A stretch of DNA of 64,000 nt from Bacteroides caccae (GTDB lineage: Bacteria; Bacteroidota; Bacteroidia; Bacteroidales; Bacteroidaceae), in NCBI RefSeq assembly GCF_002222615.2, contig NZ_CP022412.2, positions 1 through 64,000 on the forward strand, in the 5' to 3' direction. Shown here piece after piece: positions 25,503 through 35,019 of this stretch. The stretch's first letter is position 1, and each line of letters starts with the position of its first letter. A model generated the notes under the pieces. That model was not told the origin of the DNA and did not search any database. It worked only from the letters and a program-made list of their open reading frames with translations. The position numbers and the translations under genes are program-made.

Positions 25503-27659
25503 TTATTCTTCTGTCTGTTTAGCTTCAAAATCCTTAATCAACTTATCCTGAACATCTGTCGGAACAAGCTCATAACTAGAGAACTTCATAATGAACGAAG
25601 CACGGCCGCCGGTCAGCGAACTAAGAGCAGTAGAGTAAGATGACATTTCCTTCAAAGGTACTTTAGCCACTAGCTTTTCAAAACCTTTTTCACTACTCAT
25701 ACCCATAATCATGGCACGACGTCCCTGGAGATCCCCCATTACATCACCCATTTTATCAGACGGCACAAATACTTCTACATCATAAATCGGTTCCAAAATC
25801 TTCGGGCCTGCATTTTTGAAGGCTTCGCTGAAAGCATTACGCCCTGCAAGCATGAAGGAAATTTCATTTGAATCTACCGGGTGCATCTTTCCATCGTACA
25901 CAATAACACGAACGTCACGAGCATACGAACCTGTCAACGGGCCTTGCTCCATACGTGCCATAATACCTTTCAGGATAGCAGGTAAGAAACGGGCATCGAT
26001 AGAACCACCTACGATACTATTAATAAACACCAGTTTACCACCCCATTCCAACGGCACTTCTTCGGTACCTTTCACATTTATCTTAAATTCCTGTCCGTTA
26101 AACTTATATGTATCGGGCACAGGCATACCTTCTTTGTAAGGTTCTACAATGAGATGCACTTCACCGAACTGACCGGCACCACCAGACTGTTTTTTGTGGC
26201 GATAATCTGCACGGGCAGCTTTTGTGATCGTTTCACGATACGGAATCTTCGGTTCTTCATATTTCACCTGAAGTTTCTCGTTATTTTCCAGACGCCATTT
26301 CAAAGTACGTAGATGGAATTCACCCTGTCCGTGCACCAGCGTTTGCTTCAGTTCTTTTGATTGTTCAATTACCCATGTCGGATCTTCCTCGCGCATGCGG
26401 TTCAAGATAGTCATCATCTTTTCCACATCAGCCTCGTTCACAGGTTTGATCGCACGGGAATATTTTGAATTCGGATATTTGATAAAATTAAACTTATAAT
26501 CGCAGTCCTTCCCGTTCAGGGTATTACCCGTTTTCACGTCTTTCAGTTTCACGGCAGCACCAATATCACCGGCTTGCAGTTCTTCCACTTTCACACGGTT
26601 GCCACCGGCTACGACATAAATCTGTGCAATGCGTTCTTTCGAACCGCGGTCCGCATTCAACAAGTCGTCTCCTTCGCGCACTTTACCACTCATTACTTTA
26701 AAGTAGGAAACTTCACCGATATGCGGTTCTACACTTGTCTTGAAGAAATAGAGAGATTCCGGACCGTTAACATCCGGAGCCACTTCTTTACCTTCCGTAT
26801 TCTGTACTTTCGGCATTTCGGAAACAAAAGGAACAACATTTCCCAAAAATTCCATTAAACGACGAACACCCATGTCCTTACCTCCACAGACACAGAATAC
26901 CGGGAACATACCTCTTGCAACCAATCCTTTACGAATGCCTTCACGCATTTCGTCTTCCGAAAGAGAGTCTTGTTCGAAGAACTTTTCCATTAGCCCTTCA
27001 TCATTTTCGGCAGCGGCCTCCACCAATGCTTTATGCATTTCCGTAGCCTTTTCCAGTTCTTCGGCAGGAATATCTTCAATCACAGGAGCCCCACCCTCGG
27101 GTTTCCACGAATATTTCTTCATCAACAGTACATCAATCAAAGCATTGAAACCAGGACCGGTAGAAATAGGATATTGGATAGGAACAACTTTAGAGCCATA
27201 AGCTTCTTTTAATTGTTCCAGGATATTATCATAGTCGCATTTTTCGTTATCAAGCTGGTTGACTAGAAAAATAACAGGTTTATTCAGTTTTTCTGTATAT
27301 CGGAAATGATTTTGCGTACCGACTTCGACGCCGTATTGGCCATTAAGAAGAATAATTGCTGTGTCGGTCACATTTAATGCAGTTACAGTACTGCCTACAA
27401 AGTCGTCCGAGCCCGGACAATCTATAATATTGAGTTTTTTATTGTTCCATTCTACGTGGAGAACGGTGGAGAAAACGGAGTAACCATACTCTTGTTCAAC
27501 AGGGAAATAATCACTAACAGTGTTTTTTGCGGCAATAGATCCGCGACGTTTTATAACACCACTCTCGAAAAGCATCGCTTCCACGAGAGTGGTTTTCCCA
27601 GAGCCAGAACTTCCCAACAAGGCAATGTTCTTGATTTCATTAGTCTGATATACTTTCAT
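25503..27659 (-). CDS. fusA2: Elongation factor G paralog EF-G2 (GTPase-deficient type)
   Basis: A full-length EF-G-like factor of 718 residues with all five domains, but a degenerate G domain. G1 is GSSGSGKT (16-23) instead of AHIDAGKT. The switch II motif is DCPGSDDF (80-87), with Ser84 in the position of EF-G's catalytic His. The switch I RGITI motif is absent, and G4 is NQLD. This matches the Bacteroides EF-G2 described (BT2167 from memory) as a translocase that works without GTP hydrolysis, is induced in carbon starvation through the regulator Cur, and supports gut colonisation. The start at 27659 (MKVYQTNEIKN) is preferred over an ATG 9 bp upstream. No consensus -7 box precedes it, in line with activator dependence. 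Confidence 0.92.
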   Translation of the reverse strand: MKVYQTNEIKNIALLGSSGSGKTTLVEAMLFESGVIKRRGSIAAKNTVSDYFPVEQEYGYSVFSTVLHVEWNNKKLNIIDCPGSDDFVGSTVTALNVTDTAIILLNGQYGVEVGTQNHFRYTEKLNKPVIFLVNQLDNEKCDYDNILEQLKEAYGSKVVPIQYPISTGPGFNALIDVLLMKKYSWKPEGGAPVIEDIPAEELEKATEMHKALVEAAAENDEGLMEKFFEQDSLSEDEMREGIRKGLVARGMFPVFCVCGGKDMGVRRLMEFLGNVVPFVSEMPKVQNTEGKEVAPDVNGPESLYFFKTSVEPHIGEVSYFKVMSGKVREGDDLLNADRGSKERIAQIYVVAGGNRVKVEELQAGDIGAAVKLKDVKTGNTLNGKDCDYKFNFIKYPNSKYSRAIKPVNEADVEKMMTILNRMREEDPTWVIEQSKELKQTLVHGQGEFHLRTLKWRLENNEKLQVKYEEPKIPYRETITKAARADYRHKKQSGGAGQFGEVHLIVEPYKEGMPVPDTYKFNGQEFKINVKGTEEVPLEWGGKLVFINSIVGGSIDARFLPAILKGIMARMEQGPLTGSYARDVRVIVYDGKMHPVDSNEISFMLAGRNAFSEAFKNAGPKILEPIYDVEVFVPSDKMGDVMGDLQGRRAMIMGMSSEKGFEKLVAKVPLKEMSSYSTALSSLTGGRASFIMKFSSYELVPTDVQDKLIKDFEAKQTEE

Positions 27660-27972
27660 AATACACAAGATTTAAATAATTACTTAGTATGACTCACATA
27701 CCATTCATTTAGTGTTGCGCAAATTAGGGATTTATTGGGGGAAAAACAACATTTAGGGCAGTGTTACTAAACAATGTTATGTAGCATATACTTAACATGA
27801 ACAATTCCGCTTAGTATAAATTTGCTTCCTCAACAGAAACAATTTAATAGTTCATTACCTATTCGGAAATATTCATATACAGCGGTGTTTTGTGTTAAGA
27901 GAAAACAATTCTTTGATATATTATCCGATAATAGTCTTACTTTTGCACCTACAAAACTCAAACAGCATAGCT
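27660..27972. promoter_or_regulatory. Divergent regulatory region between fusA2 and hemW
   Basis: A 313-bp region. It holds a perfect dyad ATGTTA-N13-TAACAT (27774-27798), a plus-strand -7 box TAAATTTG (27817-27824), and a second plus promoter at 27912-27945. The minus strand shows only a near-match, TAATTTG (27719-27725), for fusA2. The dyad is a candidate operator for an activator of fusA2; this is inference. Confidence 0.45.
27912..27945 (+). promoter_or_regulatory. Promoter of hemW
   Basis: TTTG (27912-27915), 22-bp spacer, TACTTTTG (27938-27945). It places the start downstream, so the hemW ATG is 27973 and not the longer frame from 27892. Confidence 0.55.
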
Positions 27973-29103
27973 ATGGCAGGTATCTATCTTCATATTCCTT
28001 TCTGCAAGACCCGTTGCATCTATTGTGATTTTTACTCGACTACCCGTAGTGAACTAATAACACGCTATATACACGCCCTATGCAATGAACTGGAAATGAG
28101 GAAAGAATATTTGAAAGAGGAAAAGATAGAAACTGTTTATTTCGGCGGCGGCACTCCTTCCCAATTAGGAGAAGAAGATTTCCAACAAATATTTAAAGCC
28201 ATACAAAAGCATTACGGACTGGAAGATTGCCGGGAGATTACCCTGGAAGCCAATCCGGACGATTTATCAAAAGAATACCTGCAAATGCTATCGGCTCTTC
28301 CCTTCAACCGCATCAGTATGGGAATACAAACTTTCGATGACGCAACTCTCAAATTATTGAAACGCCGCCATAATGCCCGGACTGCCACCGAGGCCGTCCG
28401 CAGATGCCGGGAAGCCGGTTATCAAAATATCAGTATCGACCTCATATACGGACTGCCGGGAGAAACCAAGGAACGGTGGGAGAAGGATCTTCGACAAGCT
28501 ATCAGCCTGAATGTAGAACACATTTCAGCTTATCATCTGATTTATGAAGAAGATACACCTATATATAATATGTTGAAGCAACATCAAATATGTGAAGTAG
28601 ACGAAGATTCCAGTCTGGAGTTTTTCACGCTACTGATAGAATATCTTCAAAAGGCAGGATACGAACACTACGAAATATCCAACTTCTGTCGTCCCGGCTA
28701 CTATTCCCGTCACAACACTTCATATTGGAAAGGAATTCCTTATTTAGGATGCGGACCTTCTGCACATTCTTTCAATGGAACAACACGCGAATGGAACATT
28801 TCTTCTATCGACCGCTATATAAAAGGTATTGAAGAAGGGCAACGGGTCTTCGAAACCGAGTATCTCGGCCCGACCACCCGTTACAACGAATTTATTATCA
28901 CCACCATGCGTACCGTATGGGGTACCCCCATAGAAAAGCTAAAACAACTGTTCGGGATTGAGATGTGGGAGTATTGCCGGAAAATGGCAACTCCCTACCT
29001 GAAAAACGGCAAATTGGAAGAATACGAGGGCGCTTTACGCCTGACCCGTGAAGGGATTTTCATTTCCGATAGTATTATGAGCGATTTACTCTGGGTAGAC
29101 TAA
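27973..29103 (+). CDS. hemW: Radical SAM protein HemW (heme chaperone)
   Basis: A HemN-like radical SAM protein of 376 residues. The cluster motif CKTRCIYC (Cys11, Cys15, Cys18) opens the barrel; GGGTPSQL and the HemN-type C-terminal domain follow. The very short N-terminus (no residues before MAGIYLHIPF) and the lack of the long N-terminal HemN extension place it with HemW, a heme-binding chaperone, rather than true coproporphyrinogen dehydrogenase. Start chosen from the promoter at 27938-27945. The ECF sigma gene begins 19 bp after its stop, so a shared transcript is likely. Confidence 0.92.
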   Translation: MAGIYLHIPFCKTRCIYCDFYSTTRSELITRYIHALCNELEMRKEYLKEEKIETVYFGGGTPSQLGEEDFQQIFKAIQKHYGLEDCREITLEANPDDLSKEYLQMLSALPFNRISMGIQTFDDATLKLLKRRHNARTATEAVRRCREAGYQNISIDLIYGLPGETKERWEKDLRQAISLNVEHISAYHLIYEEDTPIYNMLKQHQICEVDEDSSLEFFTLLIEYLQKAGYEHYEISNFCRPGYYSRHNTSYWKGIPYLGCGPSAHSFNGTTREWNISSIDRYIKGIEEGQRVFETEYLGPTTRYNEFIITTMRTVWGTPIEKLKQLFGIEMWEYCRKMATPYLKNGKLEEYEGALRLTREGIFISDSIMSDLLWVD

Positions 29104-29122
29104 AAAACTAAACTATAAGCCG

Positions 29123-29683
29123 ATGACCGAATCTGAAGTTAGAAAGTTATTACGGCAAATGAAGGAGCAGGATTCGCAAACTGCTTTCCGCGACTTCTAC
29201 AACATGACTTATGACCGTCTTTTCCGTATTGCCTACTATTACGTAAAGCAAGAGGAATGGTCACAAGAAATCGTACTTGATGTTTTTCTCCGACTCTGGA
29301 AACAACGGGACACACTGCTCGATGTAAGAAACATCGAGGATTATTGTTTCATTCTAGTCAAAAACGCTTCACTCAACTATCTGGAGAAGGAATCAAAGTA
29401 CACCACTGTCCATTCTTCTTGCTTGCCGGAACCGCAGGAACAAAGTTGTTCACCCGAGGAGACATTAATTACCGAAGAATTATTCGCTCTTTACGTCAAG
29501 GCGCTTGACCGCTTGCCGGAACGTTGCCGTGAAGTCTTCATCCGTATCCGAGAGGAACATCAAAGTTATGCCCAAGTAGCCGAGGAGCTCGGTATTAGCA
29601 CCAAAACCGTAGATGCCCAACTTCAGAAAGCTGTCAGCCGGTTGAAGGAAATGATTGCAAGCAGTCAGATAGAAAGTTATTAA
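29123..29683 (+). CDS. ECF RNA polymerase sigma-70 factor
   Basis: An extracytoplasmic-function sigma factor of 186 residues. Region 2 (about 25-90) contains the -10 recognition helix around EIVLDVFLRLWKQRD, and region 4 (about 125-180) has LPERCREVFIRIREEHQSYAQVAEELGIS... ending in the recognition helix KTVDAQLQKAVSRLK. It is the Bacteroidetes FecI-like type. It is followed by FecR, an STN-type TonB receptor and a DUF4249 lipoprotein, the standard trans-envelope signalling order. It should direct transcription of that receptor locus. Confidence 0.92.
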   Translation: MTESEVRKLLRQMKEQDSQTAFRDFYNMTYDRLFRIAYYYVKQEEWSQEIVLDVFLRLWKQRDTLLDVRNIEDYCFILVKNASLNYLEKESKYTTVHSSCLPEPQEQSCSPEETLITEELFALYVKALDRLPERCREVFIRIREEHQSYAQVAEELGISTKTVDAQLQKAVSRLKEMIASSQIESY

Positions 29684-29785
29684 GAAGAAAATGGAATACG
29701 TTTATATTTAACCTTTATTTACTAAATACGAATAGGGAAATTCTGGTTACCTCCGGTCTTTATCAACAAATAAACCGAATAGAAT

Positions 29786-30676
29786 ATGAAGTATACCGAT
29801 ACAGAATTGGAAACGATACTAAGCAAGCTCATCGCTTCCACACGCTCGCCACGTGGGCGCTTTTCAGCAGTAGCCAGCTATCCGCAGTTGGAAAAGCGAC
29901 TAAAACCACATATCCGGTGTTTATTCCCGACGCGTATGCGTATATTGGCAGCAGCGGCAGCTGTTATTCTGCTCTGTCTTTCGGTAGGAACAGTATATTT
30001 ATATATGCAACCGACTTCACTCCAAACAGTATCCACAATGGCCGAAACACGTAATGTCATCCTGCCCGACGGCAGTTCTGTACTGTTGAACCGTCATTCG
30101 TCGCTATCCTATCCGAAGCGGTTCAAGTCGGACAACCGGGAAGTACAACTCACCGGAGAAGCCTATTTTGAGGTTAGCAAAGACCAGAAGCACCCGTTTA
30201 TCGTACAGACCGAGCACATCAACGTACAAGTGTTGGGAACTCACTTCAATGTGGACGCCTATCGTAACAACCCGGAGGTAAAGACTACTTTATTGACAGG
30301 TTCGGTAGCAGTCAGCAATAAAAGTAATTCTGTCCGCATGATTTTGAAACCGAATGAAATTGCTATATATAATAAGGTGGGAAATAAACTGACCCGTCAG
30401 GTGACGAAAAATGCAAAAGATGAAATTTCCTGGCGAGACGGGGAGTTTATATTCGACAATCTTCCCTTAGGAGAGATCGCCCGCGAACTGTCCAATTCAT
30501 TCGATACGCCGATTCATATTGCCGACACGTCACTACAAAGCTATCGGATTTCGGCACGATTCCGCAATGGAGAAGACTTGGAAACAATTTTATCTGTACT
30601 ACATCATGCAGGTTATTTCAACTATTCACAAAATAATAAACAGATTGTCATTACCACTAAACCAGACTTAAAATGA
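29786..30676 (+). CDS. FecR family anti-sigma factor
   Basis: A 296-residue single-pass inner-membrane regulator. The N-terminal cytosolic part (1-50) should hold the sigma factor; the transmembrane helix lies at about 51-73 (MRILAAAAAVILLCLSV). The periplasmic FecR domain contains NVILPDGSSVLLNRHSSLSYP, LTGEAYFEVSKDQKHPF and LGTHFNVDAY, followed by a DUF4974-type C-terminal domain (FIFDNLPLGEIAREL...). It overlaps the receptor gene by 4 bp. It should interact with the receptor's STN domain to release the sigma factor upon substrate binding. Confidence 0.92.
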   Translation: MKYTDTELETILSKLIASTRSPRGRFSAVASYPQLEKRLKPHIRCLFPTRMRILAAAAAVILLCLSVGTVYLYMQPTSLQTVSTMAETRNVILPDGSSVLLNRHSSLSYPKRFKSDNREVQLTGEAYFEVSKDQKHPFIVQTEHINVQVLGTHFNVDAYRNNPEVKTTLLTGSVAVSNKSNSVRMILKPNEIAIYNKVGNKLTRQVTKNAKDEISWRDGEFIFDNLPLGEIARELSNSFDTPIHIADTSLQSYRISARFRNGEDLETILSVLHHAGYFNYSQNNKQIVITTKPDLK

Positions 30677-33357
30677 AGATAATTTCCCAAGATTACCTGC
30701 CTGTCAGAACATTCATCCTGATAGGCATGGTACTCCTTACCACTACACAGACGTACGCCCAAAATATAAATACACGTCTTTCGTTTACACTGAAAAATGC
30801 CACTCTCAAAGAATTCGTCAAATTGATTGAAAATTCAACCGGGTATTCTTTTATCTATGGTGAAGAAGTGGGTATCAGGCACAAAATTACACTGAAAGCA
30901 AAAGAGATGCCCTTGCATGAGGTGTTGGACACTGTGTTTAAAGACGAACTTATAAGCTATCAATTCTCCGGACGCTACATCCTACTGAAAGAGAAAAAAG
31001 GACAAAAGCCCGTAAGCCGCAAGTTTACTATCAGCGGATATGTCACTGACGGGACGTCTTCCGAGACGTTGATTGGCAGTAACATCATTGAGAGTCATCA
31101 ATATCAGGGAACCACCACCAATCCTTACGGCTTTTACAGTATCACACTGCCTGAAGGAGAAACCGAACTGCGTTTCTCCTATCTGGGCTATGCTACGGAA
31201 ACACGCAAATTCACTCTTTCCAAAGATACTCTGCTGAATATCCGTATGCAGGGAAATACGCAACTGGAAGAAGTTATCATTATTTCCGACAAAGCTGAAG
31301 CCGGAGCAATAGCCACGCAAATGGGTGCCGTAGAGATTCCAATGGCACAAATAAAAAACACCCCAAGCATATTGGGAGAGGCAGACGTGATGAAAACCAT
31401 TCAACTTATGCCCGGAGTACAAGCCGGAGTGGACGGTTCCGCCGGATTGTATATACGCGGAGGAAGTCCCGACCAGAACCTTATCCTGCTGGACGGAACA
31501 CCTGTATATAATGTAGACCATTTGTTCGGCTTTTTCTCCGTCTTTACCCCCGAAGCGGTGAAAAAGGTCACTTTGTTTAAAAGTTCCTTTCCCGCTCGCT
31601 TCGGCGGACGACTTTCCTCCGTTATCGATGTACGTACCAACGATGGAGATATGCAGAAATACCACGGTACGTTCAGTATCGGACTGCTAACCAGCAAGAT
31701 TAACCTGGAAGGGCCTATCATCAAAGGAAAAACATCATTCAATATTTCAGCACGTCGCTCCTATCTGGACTTACTGGCAAAGCCTTTCATGCCGGATGAT
31801 GAAAAATACAGTTATTACTTTTATGACATGAATGCAAAAATTAATCATAAGTTTTCTGACCGGAGTCGGATGTTCCTAAGTGCTTACCACGGGAAAGACC
31901 ATTTTGCAGCCGATTATGACGGTAATACCGACTTTAAGGACGGAAGTAATATGGGGTGGGGAAACACGATTGTTTCCGCCCGATGGAACTATATTTTCAA
32001 TAACCGGTTATTCAGCAATACAACAGTTTCCTATAACAACTATTTATTCGACGTTAACGCATACACCAATAACCAGTATTCTACCGGTGCGGGAGCAATC
32101 ATTCTCAACCGTTATTCCTCCAATTATCATTCCGGTATTACCGACTGGAGTTACCAGATTGACTTCGATTATAATCCAACGCCTGCCCATCATATAAAAT
32201 TCGGCACCGGCTATCTTTTCCACCGTTTTCAACCGGACGTAACGACTTCTGTCATCTCAGACAAAACCGATAACAGAATAGACAGGGATACCACTTATCA
32301 TAATGCAAACAACAGCAGGATTCATGCACACGAAGTTACAGCCTATGCGGAAGATAACTTCAAGATTGGTTCCCGCCTCCGGCTGAATCTAGGCCTGCAC
32401 CTTTCCCTGTTTCACGTACAAGATCAGAATTATCTCTCCTTACAGCCACGCATTTCGGCACGTTATCAACTTAATAAGGATATTACTATCAAAGCATCTT
32501 ATACAAAAATGAACCAATATGTGCATTTGTTGTCGTCCATGCCTATCGCCATGCCCACGGATTTATGGGTCCCTGTCACAAAAAAAATAAAGCCGATGCG
32601 TTCTCACCAATATGCTTTAGGCGGATATTACACAGGTATAAACGGTTGGGAGTTCTCGGTAGAAGGTTACTACAAAGATATGCGCAATGTACTCGAATAC
32701 AAAGACGGTGTCAGTTTCTTCGGTTCTTCCTCCGGCTGGGAAAATAAGGTAGAAATGGGAAAAGGACGATCGGCAGGAATTGAGTTTATGGCACAAAAGA
32801 CAGCAGGAAAGACAACCGGATGGCTGTCATACACTCTTTCAAAAAGCGACCGTAAGTTTACGAAAGGAGGCATAAACAACGGTGAGTGGTTTCCATATAA
32901 ATATGACCGCCGACATAGCATTAACCTCACTATTAATCATAAGTTCAGCGACCGTATTGATATTGGAGCCTCTTGGGTATTCTACACGGGAGGCACCAGT
33001 ACCATTCCGGAAGAGAAGACTACTGTTATCCGCCCTCACAATGGTGCAAACAACGGTTTTCTATGGTATGGAACCTACGATAATACCAATAGTTCACCTA
33101 CTATCGGAGATGTGTCTTACATAGAACATCGTAACAACTTCCGCCTCCCTGCAAGCCACCGCCTCAACTTGGGAGTGAACTTCAATAAAAAGACCAAACA
33201 CGGTATGCGAACCTGGAATATCAGTCTATACAATGCATACAACGCCATGAATCCGGCATGGGTATACCGAGGCCACAACAAACAAGGACTAAGCGTTATC
33301 AAGAAATACACCTTACTTCCACTGATTCCTTCTTTTACTTATACTTATAAATTTTGA
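30673..33357 (+). CDS. TonB-dependent receptor with STN signalling domain
   Basis: An outer-membrane receptor of 894 residues. Layout: signal peptide (1-29, ending TYAQ), STN domain (about 50-105), a CarboxypepD_reg-like beta-sandwich (about 115-190), TonB plug (about 205-320, with GGSPDQNLILLDGTPVYNVDHLFGF) and a 22-stranded barrel ending in FTYTYKF with a terminal Phe. The STN domain links it to the FecR/ECF pair. The closest class is the CirA-like receptors paired with DUF4249 rather than SusC/SusD. The substrate is unknown; neighbouring hemW hints at iron or heme, but this is only position. Confidence 0.92.
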   Translation: MKIISQDYLPVRTFILIGMVLLTTTQTYAQNINTRLSFTLKNATLKEFVKLIENSTGYSFIYGEEVGIRHKITLKAKEMPLHEVLDTVFKDELISYQFSGRYILLKEKKGQKPVSRKFTISGYVTDGTSSETLIGSNIIESHQYQGTTTNPYGFYSITLPEGETELRFSYLGYATETRKFTLSKDTLLNIRMQGNTQLEEVIIISDKAEAGAIATQMGAVEIPMAQIKNTPSILGEADVMKTIQLMPGVQAGVDGSAGLYIRGGSPDQNLILLDGTPVYNVDHLFGFFSVFTPEAVKKVTLFKSSFPARFGGRLSSVIDVRTNDGDMQKYHGTFSIGLLTSKINLEGPIIKGKTSFNISARRSYLDLLAKPFMPDDEKYSYYFYDMNAKINHKFSDRSRMFLSAYHGKDHFAADYDGNTDFKDGSNMGWGNTIVSARWNYIFNNRLFSNTTVSYNNYLFDVNAYTNNQYSTGAGAIILNRYSSNYHSGITDWSYQIDFDYNPTPAHHIKFGTGYLFHRFQPDVTTSVISDKTDNRIDRDTTYHNANNSRIHAHEVTAYAEDNFKIGSRLRLNLGLHLSLFHVQDQNYLSLQPRISARYQLNKDITIKASYTKMNQYVHLLSSMPIAMPTDLWVPVTKKIKPMRSHQYALGGYYTGINGWEFSVEGYYKDMRNVLEYKDGVSFFGSSSGWENKVEMGKGRSAGIEFMAQKTAGKTTGWLSYTLSKSDRKFTKGGINNGEWFPYKYDRRHSINLTINHKFSDRIDIGASWVFYTGGTSTIPEEKTTVIRPHNGANNGFLWYGTYDNTNSSPTIGDVSYIEHRNNFRLPASHRLNLGVNFNKKTKHGMRTWNISLYNAYNAMNPAWVYRGHNKQGLSVIKKYTLLPLIPSFTYTYKF

Positions 33358-33359
33358 AT

Positions 33360-34400
33360 ATGAAAACTATTTTTTACCTATCTATACTGTTCGTTACAGT
33401 CACAATGATGTCGTCCTGCGAGAATGAGTTACCCTTCAACATCAACAATAATCCGCCCAAACTAGTGATGAATGCTTTGATTAATGCGGAGAGCACGGAT
33501 AATCTTCTTTTCCTCAACTTCACAAGTAAAGAAAATAGTACTCATGTACAAAATGTAACCGTAGAGGTACGTATCAACGGCGAACTAAAAGAGAGCCTTC
33601 GCCCTCTCCCACCCGAGACGGAAGGTAATCCACAATGCAGATTCGGCATTACTTCCCGATTTACCCCCGGAGACGCAGTGCGCATTGACGCTATTACCGA
33701 CGACGGACAATATCATGCATGGACGGAAATCAACGTTCCCCAACGCCCTTTCGAAATAGAAAATGTCGATACTGTCACCGTTCCGCTTGCACAAAGCGGA
33801 TATACCACAGAATATCTGCGCTATCGGATTACGATCAACGACCGTCCCAATGAAACAAACTATTACCGTATCGTGATAGATAAGCAGACTACACTTTGGG
33901 GATATAACCACGAAGAAGGAGGAGACGATTACATCTATTGGACAAAACACAGTTATAACTTCATTGGCCGCGAGGATGTCGTTCTTACAGACGGACAACC
34001 CACCACCGGTGATGATGAAGATAACGGACTATTCGATACAGCTAAAAATATTTATGGTGTATTCGACGACACCCGGTTCAGAAACACTTCCTACACTATG
34101 ACAGTTTACAACAATACTAAAATCGAAACAGGTAGCGATTCCGGATATTTTTCAGGAATGGACGTCATTATCCGCTTGATGAGTATCACAGAAACGGAAT
34201 ATTACTACCTGAAAGCACTCAATTTAGTAGACTCCGACGCTTACGATGAAACAATCAACGAACCGATCAAATATCCCAGCAATGTGCACGGAGGTACAGG
34301 AATGGTAGGAATCAGCACGGAAGTTACTCAGACGATTCATATTATAAGTAGCTCTCACTCAAAAGGTAACCTTGCTCCACCAGTCCACGTTTATCAGTAA
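33360..34400 (+). CDS. DUF4249 lipoprotein, partner of the TonB receptor
   Basis: A 346-residue lipoprotein: MKTIFYLSILFVTVTMMSSC with lipobox MSSC and Cys20. The family DUF4249 is the usual accessory surface lipoprotein of this receptor type. It is beta-rich, with no enzyme motif. The ATG at 33360 lies 2 bp after the receptor stop; a TTG at 33354 is less likely. Its 3' end overlaps the convergent ABC ATPase gene by 59 bp. Confidence 0.88.
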   Translation: MKTIFYLSILFVTVTMMSSCENELPFNINNNPPKLVMNALINAESTDNLLFLNFTSKENSTHVQNVTVEVRINGELKESLRPLPPETEGNPQCRFGITSRFTPGDAVRIDAITDDGQYHAWTEINVPQRPFEIENVDTVTVPLAQSGYTTEYLRYRITINDRPNETNYYRIVIDKQTTLWGYNHEEGGDDYIYWTKHSYNFIGREDVVLTDGQPTTGDDEDNGLFDTAKNIYGVFDDTRFRNTSYTMTVYNNTKIETGSDSGYFSGMDVIIRLMSITETEYYYLKALNLVDSDAYDETINEPIKYPSNVHGGTGMVGISTEVTQTIHIISSSHSKGNLAPPVHVYQ

Positions 34401-35019
34401 GCTCCAGCAATACGCCCTCACGAATCAGAGTGAGCCGGTTAACAACTTCCAGCACTTTTCCGTAATTATGATCGCTGATCACAATCCCTTTATTTACCGA
34501 ATGCTTTTTTATCAGCTCTATCAGTTTATCCGCCAAATGAAAAGATAAATAATCAAACGGCTCATCCAACAATACAAATTTAGTGTCGCCAAGCAACAGT
34601 AACTTGGCTTCCAGATATCTCCGTTCACCTCCGGAAAGCTGTGAGACACGTCGGTCCATACACGATTGTGCCACTTCATCATCTTTATAAAAATCAGACA
34701 CGACATCCGTATCCAAATAATAACGTACCAATTGTTTCATTTTTTGATGTTTAGGCAGATAACCTTGCTGCGGCAAGAAAGCAATCGTTCCGGAATGTCG
34801 GTAAGGAGCCGGAAGAATTTTGCATCCCTCCAAGCGGATAAACTTCCTGTCGGCTTTCATTGTACCGAATATAATTTGCATAAGTACGGATTTCCCCGTG
34901 CCATTTCTGCCGAACAATCCGATGACGTCTCCCGTATTGATTCTCAGGTAGACATCCGACAGTAGTTGCCGGGTACCGAAGTTCTTGATAACACTATCTA
35001 TTTCAAGCAAATGATGCAT
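34342..35019 (-). CDS. ABC transporter ATP-binding protein
   Basis: A 225-residue ABC ATPase from ATG 35019. Walker A is GRNGTGKS (37-44), the Q-loop is FLPQQGYLP, the signature is QLSGGERR, Walker B is FVLLDEP and the switch His is in VISDHNYGK. It overlaps the small membrane protein upstream by 22 bp (34998-35019), so the two likely form one transporter. A longer TTG-start frame from 35046 would overlap further. The family is close to general LptB/LivF-like subunits; the substrate is unknown. The last 59 bp overlap the DUF4249 gene on the opposite strand. Confidence 0.87.
   Translation of the reverse strand: MHHLLEIDSVIKNFGTRQLLSDVYLRINTGDVIGLFGRNGTGKSVLMQIIFGTMKADRKFIRLEGCKILPAPYRHSGTIAFLPQQGYLPKHQKMKQLVRYYLDTDVVSDFYKDDEVAQSCMDRRVSQLSGGERRYLEAKLLLLGDTKFVLLDEPFDYLSFHLADKLIELIKKHSVNKGIVISDHNYGKVLEVVNRLTLIREGVLLELTDKRGLVEQGYLLSESYL

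Noticed and set aside
30982..31665. 227-codon frame antisense to the TonB receptor
   Set aside because: Covers the conserved STN/plug region on the opposite strand; no support.
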